The notes beneath the pieces are model-generated. The model ran no database searches and was not told the origin of the DNA. It saw only the letters and a list, made by a program, of their open reading frames with translations. The position numbers and the translations under genes were made by a program. From Ornithinimicrobium sediminis (GTDB lineage: Bacteria; Actinomycetota; Actinomycetes; Actinomycetales; Dermatophilaceae): DNA of 64,000 nt. The DNA is taken from contig NZ_JAJSDQ010000003.1 in the NCBI RefSeq assembly GCF_021272345.1, positions 372,001 to 436,000 on the forward strand. Reading direction: 5' to 3'. Positions 57,469-64,000 of the stretch are shown here, one piece after another. The number at the start of each line of letters is the position of its first letter. The stretch's first letter is position 1.

Positions 57469-58521
57469 ATGGCCCGTCCCGCGCTCGTGCGCGCCGCCGC
57501 GTTCGGCCTCAGCGCCACCGTCCTCGCCGCCTGCTCGACCGGACCGACCGGCGCGTCGTCCGACTCCTCGGCACCGTCCGTGGGCGCGGCTGCCCCCGAG
57601 GGGTCGTTCCCGGTGACCGTCAGCCACGCCTTCGGGGAGACCACCATCGAGTCCGACCCGCAGCGTGTCGCGACGGTGGGATGGTCCGACCATGACGTCG
57701 TGGCCGCGCTGGGTGAGGTCCCGGTCGGCGCGACGGCCGTCACCTGGGGTGGCAACGACGCCGGCTCCACGGACTGGTTCGACACGGCCGTGTCCGACCT
57801 CGGCGCCTCGAGCGAGGAGGTCACGCGCTACGACAACTCCGACGGCATCCCGGTCGACGAGATCGCCGCGCTGCAGCCCGACGTCATCCTCGGCACCAAC
57901 TCCGGGCTGACCCAGGAGGACTTCGACCGGCTCTCCAGGATCGCCCCGGTCGTCGCCTACCCCGAGGTGGCCTGGGGCACGCCCTGGCGGGAGTCGCTGG
58001 AGATGGTCGGCCTGGCCCTCGGCCGCGAGGAGGAGGCTGCCGCGGTCGCCGACGAGACCGAGGCCGCGATCGAGGCCGCGCTGGAGGACAACCCGCACAT
58101 CGAGGGCAGGAGCGTGGCGTGGGCCTGGTTCACCCCCGCCGACCTGTCGACCATCGGGCTCTACACCAGCATCGACCTGCGACCGCAGATGCTGCGTGAG
58201 CTCGGCATGGTAGACGCCGACGTCGTCACCGAGCTCTCGGAGGGCAACCACTCCTTCACGGCCAACCTCTCGGCGGAGCAGGCCGACACCCTCGACGCCG
58301 ACGTGCTGGTCTTCTACGTCGACGACGAGGCCCAGGAGCAGACGCTCCTCGACCACCCGCTGGTCGGCCAGATCCCGGCACTGCAGGACGGGTCCTACGT
58401 CGCCAGCAGTGACAACGCCATGGCCCTGCCGCTGTCCTCACCGTCGCCGCTGTCAATCCCCGTCGCGCTCGAGGGCTTCCTGCCGATGGTCGACGAGGCC
58501 GCCCAGGCCGCCGCACAGTGA
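57469..58521 (+). CDS. iron-siderophore ABC transporter substrate-binding lipoprotein
   Basis: The 350-residue protein has a lipoprotein signal (ALVRAAAFGLSATVLAACS) and the periplasmic-binding (FepB/FhuD) fold: FPVTVSHAFGETTIESDPQRVATVGWSDHDVVAALGEVPVG, ALQPDVILGTNSGLTQEDFDRLSRIAPVVAYP and a C-terminal helical lobe. It captures a ferric siderophore outside the cell and passes it to the permeases. It is the first gene of the operon, coupled by GTGA to the first permease. Confidence 0.93.
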   Translation: MARPALVRAAAFGLSATVLAACSTGPTGASSDSSAPSVGAAAPEGSFPVTVSHAFGETTIESDPQRVATVGWSDHDVVAALGEVPVGATAVTWGGNDAGSTDWFDTAVSDLGASSEEVTRYDNSDGIPVDEIAALQPDVILGTNSGLTQEDFDRLSRIAPVVAYPEVAWGTPWRESLEMVGLALGREEEAAAVADETEAAIEAALEDNPHIEGRSVAWAWFTPADLSTIGLYTSIDLRPQMLRELGMVDADVVTELSEGNHSFTANLSAEQADTLDADVLVFYVDDEAQEQTLLDHPLVGQIPALQDGSYVASSDNAMALPLSSPSPLSIPVALEGFLPMVDEAAQAAAQ

Positions 58522-59531
58522 CCGGCGCCCTACGTCGCCCGGTGACGGCGAGCCTGCTCGGGCTCGCCGTCCTGGCGGCGTGCGCCTGGCTCTCGCTGGT
58601 CGTCGGCTCCCGAGGACTGGCCACCGGCGAGGTGCTGGGTGCGGCCGCTGCCGTCCTCACCGGCACCGGCACCGGGAGTGCCACCGAGGGCATCGTCCAG
58701 GCGCGCCTGGATCGCACCTTCATCGGCGTCGTCGTGGGGGTGGCGGTCGCCCTCTCCGGAGCGGCCATGCAGTGGCTGACCCGCAACCCGCTCGCCGACC
58801 CCGGCATCCTGGGGGTCAACGCCGGCGCCTCGCTCGCCGTGGTGCTCGGCCTGCAGTTCACGGCCCTGACGTCGGTGGGGGGCTACGTCTGGCTTGCCCT
58901 GCTCGGCGGCATCGTCGCCGCGGTGGTGGTGTATGCCGTCGCCTCGCTCGGTCCCTCCGGCCCCCAGCCGCTCACCCTCGCCCTGGCCGGGGCGGCGCTG
59001 TCGGCCGGTGTCGTCAGCGTCATCGCCGGTGTGCTGGTGAGCAACCGCGGCGCGCTCGACACCTTCCGCTTCTGGCAGGTCGGCTCGATCGCCGGCCGTC
59101 CCGCCGACCTGGTCGCGGGGGTCGCCCCTCTGCTCGTCGTCAGCCTGGCGGTCGTCCTGCTCTCGGGGCCGGTGCTCAACGCCACCGCCCTCGGCGACGA
59201 CCTGGAGCGCGCGCTGGGCCAGCGGGTGCTGCTCGCCCGCGGTGCCGTCGCTCTCGGAGCCGTCGGGCTGGCGGCGGCGGCCGTGGCGCTGGCCGGGCCC
59301 ATCGGCTTCGTGGGGCTCGTCGTGCCACACCTGGTGCGTCTGGTGACCGGCCCGGACCATCGACGCATCCTGCTGGGCAGCGCGCTGGTGGGCCCGGTGC
59401 TGATCCTGCTCACCGACACCCTGGGCCGGGTGGTCACCCCACCGTCGGAGGTCCAGGTCGGCATCATGACCGCCGTGCTCGGCGCGCCGGCTCTCATCCT
59501 GCTCGTGCGCCGCTCGGCGGTGCTGCGATGA
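58518..59531 (+). CDS. FecCD-type siderophore permease (first)
   Basis: The 337-residue protein has nine or ten membrane helices and BtuC/FecCD motifs: LDRTFIGVVVGVAVALSGAAMQWLTRNPLADPGILGVNAGAS and GPIGFVGLVVPHLVRLVTGPDHR. It forms half of the channel for a ferric siderophore. GTG start overlapping the binding-protein stop; its own stop overlaps the second permease. Confidence 0.95.
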   Translation: MTGALRRPVTASLLGLAVLAACAWLSLVVGSRGLATGEVLGAAAAVLTGTGTGSATEGIVQARLDRTFIGVVVGVAVALSGAAMQWLTRNPLADPGILGVNAGASLAVVLGLQFTALTSVGGYVWLALLGGIVAAVVVYAVASLGPSGPQPLTLALAGAALSAGVVSVIAGVLVSNRGALDTFRFWQVGSIAGRPADLVAGVAPLLVVSLAVVLLSGPVLNATALGDDLERALGQRVLLARGAVALGAVGLAAAAVALAGPIGFVGLVVPHLVRLVTGPDHRRILLGSALVGPVLILLTDTLGRVVTPPSEVQVGIMTAVLGAPALILLVRRSAVLR

Positions 59532-60625
59532 CCATCCACACCCACACCGGCACCGTGGCCGCACCGCAGCTCGCGCCCGCGGCACCATCGGCGGTGGCGG
59601 TGGCGGTGCTGCGCCAGGCCGGGCGGGCCCGCCGCCGGCGCACGGCATACGTCATCGGCACCCTCGGCCTCGCCTGGCTGGCAGCGTTCGTCGTGCGCGT
59701 CCTGCTCGGCGACTACACGATCACCGTGCCCGACTTCTGGCGCATCGTGACCGGCACCGAGATCCCCGGCGCCAGCTTCATCCTGATGGAGTCCACGCTC
59801 CCGCGCGCCGTCGTCGGGACCCTGGCCGGGCTGGCCCTCGGTGCGTCGGGTGCGACCTTCCAGACCATGGCGCGCAACCCGCTGGCCAGCCCGGACGTGC
59901 TCGGCATCACCATGGGCGCCAGCGCCGCGGCCGTCTTCACGCTCGTGGTGCTCGGCGGCTCAAGCGGTGCCGTCACCGTGGCCGCCCTGCTGGGGGCCGG
60001 TGCGGTCGCCCTGGCACTGGTCACCCTGAGCGGCACCGGCCCCGGCGGTGCGCCCTACCGCATGATCCTCGTCGGCGTCGCCCTCGCGGCGATGCTCGCC
60101 TCGGTCGTGCACTGGGTGCTGCTGCAGGCCGACGTCTACCTGGCACACGAGGCGATGGTGTGGCTGACCGGCACCCTGTCGTCCGCGACCTGGCCGGAGA
60201 TCTGGCGGCTGGGCGTCGTGGTGGCCTTCACCCTGCCCGCGTTGCTCCTCGTGGCCCGACAGCTTCAGGTCGTCGAGCTGGGCGACGACCTCGCCCAGGG
60301 CCTGGGGGAGCCGCCGGCGCACGTGCGCACCCGGGCCGTCGCCCTGGTGGTCGTGCTCACCGCCGTGACCACGTCGGTCTGCGGGCCGATCGCCTTCGTC
60401 GCCTTCCTCGCCGGCCAGATCGCGCGGCAGCTGCTGGGCGGCCGCAGCTCGGTGGCGGCGGCGGCGCTGGTCGGCGCCGTGGTGGTCGTCGCCGCCGACC
60501 ACGTCGCCGCGTATGCCGTGCCCGACGTCAACCTCCCGGTCGGGGTCGTCACCGGCGTCCTCGGCGCACCCGTCCTCCTCTGGCTGCTCGCAGCCGGTCG
60601 CACCACCCGACAGGAGTCGTCATGA
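59528..60625 (+). CDS. FecCD-type siderophore permease (second)
   Basis: The 365-residue protein has a roughly 45-residue polar N-terminus, then the FecCD fold with LPRAVVGTLAGLALGASGATFQTMARNPLASPDVLGITMGAS and GPIAFVAFLAGQIARQLLGG. It completes the membrane channel with the preceding permease. It is coupled to both neighbours. Confidence 0.94.
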   Translation: MTIHTHTGTVAAPQLAPAAPSAVAVAVLRQAGRARRRRTAYVIGTLGLAWLAAFVVRVLLGDYTITVPDFWRIVTGTEIPGASFILMESTLPRAVVGTLAGLALGASGATFQTMARNPLASPDVLGITMGASAAAVFTLVVLGGSSGAVTVAALLGAGAVALALVTLSGTGPGGAPYRMILVGVALAAMLASVVHWVLLQADVYLAHEAMVWLTGTLSSATWPEIWRLGVVVAFTLPALLLVARQLQVVELGDDLAQGLGEPPAHVRTRAVALVVVLTAVTTSVCGPIAFVAFLAGQIARQLLGGRSSVAAAALVGAVVVVAADHVAAYAVPDVNLPVGVVTGVLGAPVLLWLLAAGRTTRQESS

Positions 60626-61461
60626 CCGCACTACGCGCCGAGCGCCTGAGCCTCGGCTACGGATGCCGCACCGTCGTCGAGGACTTCGACTTCGCGGTGC
60701 CCCCGGGGCAGGTGACCGCGGTCGTGGGTCCGAACGGGTGCGGCAAGTCGACCGTGCTGCGCGGGCTGGCCCGCCTGCTGCGGCCCACCGGCGGGCAGGT
60801 GCTGCTCGACGGGGTGGACATCCACACCCGTCCCACCAAGCAGGTGGCCCGGCAGGTGGGCCTGCTGCCGCAGAGCCCGCTGGTGCCCGACGGCATCACG
60901 GTCGCCGAGCTGGTCAGCCGCGGCCGGCACCCGCACCACGGGCTGCTGCGGCAGTGGACCCGCGAGGACGAGGAGGTCGTCGCCGAGGCCCTCGAGCTCA
61001 CCGGCACGGCCGACCTCGCCGCGCGCCGGGTCGACGAGCTCTCCGGCGGCCAGCGGCAGCGGGTGTGGATCGCGATGGCCCTGGCCCAGCGCACCGACCT
61101 GCTGCTGCTGGACGAGCCCACGTCCTTCCTCGACATCGCCCACCAGGTCGAGGTGCTCGACCTCGTGCGGGACCTGGTGGACGCGCGCGGGACCACCGTC
61201 GTGATGGTGCTGCACGACCTGGCGATGGCGGCGCGGTACGCCGACCACCTCGTCGCGATGCGTCACGGCGAGGTCGTCGCGCAGGGCACCCCGCAGCAGG
61301 TCGTCACCGCCGAGACCGTGTGCGACGTCTTCGGCGTCACCTGCCGCGTGCGCTGGGAGGAGCTGACCGGCGACCTGACCGTCGTCCCGCTGGGTCGCCA
61401 CGTGCCACGAGGTGCGGCGGTCGCAGGCTCGGGCGGCGGGCCTGCGGCGGTGACCCGGTGA
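60622..61461 (+). CDS. siderophore ABC transporter ATP-binding protein
   Basis: The 279-residue protein has the Walker A VGPNGCGKSTVL, Q-loop QSPLVPDGITV, signature LSGGQRQRVWIAMALAQ, Walker B LLLLDEPTSFLD and switch histidine VLHDLAMAARY. It powers ferric-siderophore import from the cytoplasmic side. Coupled to the second permease and to the siderophore-interacting protein. Confidence 0.96.
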   Translation: MTALRAERLSLGYGCRTVVEDFDFAVPPGQVTAVVGPNGCGKSTVLRGLARLLRPTGGQVLLDGVDIHTRPTKQVARQVGLLPQSPLVPDGITVAELVSRGRHPHHGLLRQWTREDEEVVAEALELTGTADLAARRVDELSGGQRQRVWIAMALAQRTDLLLLDEPTSFLDIAHQVEVLDLVRDLVDARGTTVVMVLHDLAMAARYADHLVAMRHGEVVAQGTPQQVVTAETVCDVFGVTCRVRWEELTGDLTVVPLGRHVPRGAAVAGSGGGPAAVTR

Positions 61462-62279
61462 GCGCCGCGCGCACGGCGGAGCGGCGCGACGCGGCCACAC
61501 CGCTGGAGCGCACCGACCATGCGTGCTTCCTGGTGACGGTGACCGCGGTGGGCCGGCCGGCCCCGCACGTGCGCCGGCTGACCCTCGCGGCGCCGGAGCT
61601 GGGGCACCTGGTCCTCCTCGGGCCGGACGAGTTCTTCGGGCTGCTCATGCCGAGGACGGGCCAGGAGCTGCCGGACCTTGGCGTGGTCCGTGGGCCCAAC
61701 CCACGCCCGGTGCTGGCGGGGCTGCCGGAGGAGCAGCGGCCCGACCTGCGGTGGTACACCGTGCGGGCCCACCGCCCCGGTCTCGGTGAGGTGGACGTCG
61801 ACGTGGTCGTGCACGGCGACGCCGGGCCGGGCTCGGCCTGGGTGCGGCGCGCGCGGGTCGGCCAGGTCGCGGCCTACCAGACCGGCACCGCCTGCTACCG
61901 CCGAGGGCACGGTGGGCACCAGGTCGTCGTGGGCGACGAGACGGCTGCGCCGGCGGTCGCGGCGATCCTGGAGCAGCTGGACGACGACGTCGTGCCGCAC
62001 GTGTTCCTCGAGGTGCCCTCGGTGCGCGAGGACCTGCCGGGTCTGCCGGCGCCCACGCGGGGGAGCCTGACGGTCCTGGAGCGCGGGCCCGGCCTGCCGG
62101 GGTCGGTGCTGCTCCCTGCGCTGGCGGCCGCCGACCTGCCCGCGCTGACCTACGCCTGGGTGGCGGGGGAGCAGGCGCTCGCGGCAGAAGCCCGGCGGCA
62201 CCTGGTGCACGTGCGGGGGATGCCGAGGACCGCGGTGTACTTCTGCGCCTACTGGGTGCTGGGTCGTCCCCGCGGCTGA
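61458..62279 (+). CDS. siderophore-interacting protein (ferric-siderophore reductase)
   Basis: The 273-residue protein has an FAD-binding region (RRLTLAAPELGHL, LRWYTVRAHRPGLGEVDVDVVVHGDAGPGSAWVRRARVG) and the C-terminal SIP domain with VVGDETAAPAVAAILEQL, TYAWVAGEQAL and AVYFCAYWVLGR. It reduces ferric iron to release it from the imported siderophore. The GTG start overlaps the ATPase gene stop. It ends the operon. Confidence 0.92.
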   Translation: MSAARTAERRDAATPLERTDHACFLVTVTAVGRPAPHVRRLTLAAPELGHLVLLGPDEFFGLLMPRTGQELPDLGVVRGPNPRPVLAGLPEEQRPDLRWYTVRAHRPGLGEVDVDVVVHGDAGPGSAWVRRARVGQVAAYQTGTACYRRGHGGHQVVVGDETAAPAVAAILEQLDDDVVPHVFLEVPSVREDLPGLPAPTRGSLTVLERGPGLPGSVLLPALAAADLPALTYAWVAGEQALAAEARRHLVHVRGMPRTAVYFCAYWVLGRPRG

Positions 62280-62656
62280 GCCCGGGGGGTGCCCGCGCGT
62301 GCGGTGCGCCACAGCAGCACCGAGACCGCTGCCGCGAAGGGCGCCCAGAGCCGTTCGGGGGGAGAGGGCGAGGCGAGGTTCATCGGGACGCCGGCCCCGA
62401 GCAGCAGGCTCCCCGCGGTGAGGGTCCGCGCCCGCCACGGCTCGGCGGGCCGGGGCCCCGTGGCCGCCAGGACCGCGACGGTGCCGAGGACACCGGCCGA
62501 GACGGCGCTGCCGAGCCGCAGGTGAGCGGGCAGCCTCCCGCGGTGCTGACCGCCCCAGGCGGCCGCACCCCACGGCATACCGGCCGTCAGCCCGAGCTGG
62601 AAGACGCACACGGCGCCGAGCCCGGCGGCCGCGAGACGTCCTGCCTCGTCGCTCAT
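62249..62656 (-). CDS. small integral membrane protein of unknown function
   Basis: The 135-residue protein has four likely transmembrane segments (LAAAGLGAVCVFQLGLTAGM, SAVSAGVLGTVAVLAATG, LTAGSLLLGAGVPMNLA, FAAAVSVLLWRTA). The ATG at 62654-62656 is closely preceded by GAGGACGAGGGG. No family is recognised. It overlaps the end of the convergent siderophore-interacting protein gene by 31 bases, and lies 10 bases after the UvrA-like gene. Confidence 0.6.
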   Translation of the reverse strand: MSDEAGRLAAAGLGAVCVFQLGLTAGMPWGAAAWGGQHRGRLPAHLRLGSAVSAGVLGTVAVLAATGPRPAEPWRARTLTAGSLLLGAGVPMNLASPSPPERLWAPFAAAVSVLLWRTARAGTPRAQPRGRPSTQ

Positions 62657-62666
62657 CCCCTCGTCC

Positions 62667-64000
62667 TCAGCGGGTCGCCGAGGCATAGGCGGCCAGGTGC
62701 TCCCCGGTGAGGGTGGCTCGGGTGGCGACGAGGTCGGCAGGGGTGCCCTCGAAGACGACGCGCCCGCCGTCGTGGCCGGCGCCCGGGCCGAGCAGGTGCT
62801 CGACGTCGGCCAGGTGCAGCCCGGTCGTCGGCTCGTCGAGCACGTAGACCACGCCCTTCTCGCCCATGCGGGTGGCCGGCCTCAGCCGCTGGCGCTCGCC
62901 GCCGGAGAGCGTGGTGAGCGGCTGTCCGAGGCTCAGGTAGCCCAGGCCGACGCCGGCGAGCCTGTCGAGCACGGTGTGCGCTGCCGGGGTGCGCGCCGGC
63001 CCCTCGCCGAAGAACGCCTCCGCCTCCTCGACCGACATCGCCAGCACCTCGCTGATGTCACGGCCCCCGAGCCGGTAGTCGAGCACGGAGGCATGGAAGC
63101 GTTTGCCCTCACAGTCCTCGCAGGTGGTGGCGACGGTGGCCATGAAGCCCAGGTCGGTGTAGACGACACCGGCCCCGTTGCACGTCGGGCAGGCCCCCTC
63201 GGAGTTGGCGCTGAAGAGCGAGGGCTTGACGCCGTTGGCCTTCGCGAAGGCCTTGCGGACCGGCTCCAGGAGCCCGGTGTAGGTCGCGGGGTTGCTGCGC
63301 CGTGAGCCGCGGATCGCCCCCTGGTCGATGGTCACCACCCCCTCGCGCCCGGCCACCGAGCCCTGCACCAGCGAGCTCTTGCCCGAGCCGGCCACGCCGG
63401 TGAGCACGACCAGCACGCCAAGCGGGATGTCGACGTCGACGTCCTGCAGGTTGTGCGTCGTCGCGCCGCGCACCTCCAGCGTGCCGCTCGGCGTGCGCAC
63501 GGTGTCCTTGAGCGCGGCCCGGTCGTCGAGATGGCGCCCGGTGAGCGTGCCGGCGGAGCGCAGCCCCTCGACGGTGCCCTCGAAGCAGACCGTGCCGCCG
63601 GCGGCACCCGCCCCGGGCCCGAGGTCGACGACGTGGTCGGCGATCCCGATCGTCTCCGGCTTGTGCTCGACCACCAGCACCGTGTTGCCCTTGTCCCGCA
63701 GCTGCAGCAGCAGGTCGTTCATGCGCTGGATGTCGTGCGGGTGCAGCCCGATGGTGGGCTCGTCGAAGACGTAGGTGACGTCGGTGAGGGAGGAGCCGAG
63801 GTGGCGCACCATCTTGGTGCGCTGCGCCTCGCCGCCCGAGAGGGTGCCCGAGGGCCGGTCGAGCGAGAGGTAGCCGAGCCCGATCTCGACGAACGAGTCG
63901 AGCGCGTGCTGCACGCTGCCCAGCAGTGGTGCAACGGACGGCTCGTCCAGGCCTCGCACCCAGGCGGCCAGGTCGCTGACCTGCATGGCGCAGGCGTCGG
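62667..64000 (-). CDS. UvrA-paralogue ABC ATPase, 5' end cut off, internally deleted
   Basis: The visible 444 codons belong to a UvrA-like protein of the drug-resistance/UvrA2 type. They include the first ATPase signature [11 protein letters not shown] with [11 protein letters not shown] and [10 protein letters not shown], a second Walker [12 protein letters not shown], a zinc module CPTCNGAG...CEDCEGKRF, and a second signature LSGGERQRL with [17 protein letters not shown]. After that the sequence jumps straight to [21 protein letters not shown]. About 30 residues usually found here, including the switch histidine of the second ATPase, are missing in frame. It is probably impaired; an assembly artefact is possible. 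The gene continues beyond the window. Confidence 0.85.
   Translation of the reverse strand, partial: DACAMQVSDLAAWVRGLDEPSVAPLLGSVQHALDSFVEIGLGYLSLDRPSGTLSGGEAQRTKMVRHLGSSLTDVTYVFDEPTIGLHPHDIQRMNDLLLQLRDKGNTVLVVEHKPETIGIADHVVDLGPGAGAAGGTVCFEGTVEGLRSAGTLTGRHLDDRAALKDTVRTPSGTLEVRGATTHNLQDVDVDIPLGVLVVLTGVAGSGKSSLVQGSVAGREGVVTIDQGAIRGSRRSNPATYTGLLEPVRKAFAKANGVKPSLFSANSEGACPTCNGAGVVYTDLGFMATVATTCEDCEGKRFHASVLDYRLGGRDISEVLAMSVEEAEAFFGEGPARTPAAHTVLDRLAGVGLGYLSLGQPLTTLSGGERQRLRPATRMGEKGVVYVLDEPTTGLHLADVEHLLGPGAGHDGGRVVFEGTPADLVATRATLTGEHLAAYASATR

Overview
The window is very GC-rich, densely packed bacterial DNA with GTG starts, 4-bp stop/start overlaps and many genes that appear to be leaderless (TANNNT six or seven bases before the start codon). 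Gene content and style point to a high-GC actinobacterium, plausibly of the Intrasporangiaceae/Ornithinimicrobiaceae type (Serinicoccus, Ornithinimicrobium, Janibacter). That placement is inference from content, not a database match. I found no rRNA, tRNA, CRISPR array, insertion sequence or prophage.

Layout. 0-1.5 kb: a cut-off cold-shock/DUF1294 membrane protein and a nucleotidyltransferase. 1.7-5.8 kb: acetate uptake and activation (DUF485 protein, ActP symporter, acetyl-CoA synthetase). 5.8-12.5 kb: small enzymes and a reactive-sulfur defence set: rhodanese lipoprotein, CoA-disulfide reductase fused to rhodanese, thioredoxin, a METTL7-like methyltransferase and a TehA/SLAC1 anion channel. 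Three near-perfect CsoR/CstR-type operators lie in this stretch. 12.5-19.2 kb: housekeeping genes (GNAT, YczE, two DUF202 proteins, polyol dehydrogenase, DEAD-box helicase, aldo/keto reductase). 19.2-27.4 kb: a cluster for an unknown glycoconjugate (acyl-CoA dehydrogenase-like protein, PIG-L deacetylase fused to a methyltransferase, five glycosyltransferases), interrupted by a divergent orphan LuxR response regulator. 27.4-31.9 kb: GCS2 ligase, META lipoprotein, hydrolase, MoeZ-like E1/rhodanese and MoaD.

32.1-37.4 kb: a four-gene, translationally coupled operon encoding a subtilase without a visible signal peptide and with a four-fold APYWQG repeat, an ECF-like sigma factor, a small beta-rich protein and a TPR-CHAT protease. 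Two CRP-type sites lie upstream. This is the best candidate for an undescribed signalling or defence system. 37.5-49.1 kb: nitrate respiration (two NarK transporters; divergently, an ArsR-type regulator with a cysteine triad, then narGHJI, a cupin and mobA). 49.3-55.2 kb: molybdenum cofactor genes (moaA, mogA), fdhD and an FdhF/YdeP-type oxidoreductase, plus a decayed SRPBCC gene and a glycosyltransferase. 55.4-62.7 kb: a lipoprotein, a trans-acting-enoyl-reductase-like protein and a siderophore uptake operon behind a DtxR-like box. The window ends inside a UvrA paralogue that lacks roughly 30 residues of its second ATPase domain.

How the genes fit together: molybdopterin synthesis, sulfurylation and insertion genes at 30-32 and 48-52 kb serve the molybdoenzymes NarG and FdhF/YdeP. 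The iron uptake operon would supply the Fe-S and haem cofactors of the same respiratory chain. The persulfide/thiol defence genes form an apparently shared regulon under a repressor encoded elsewhere.
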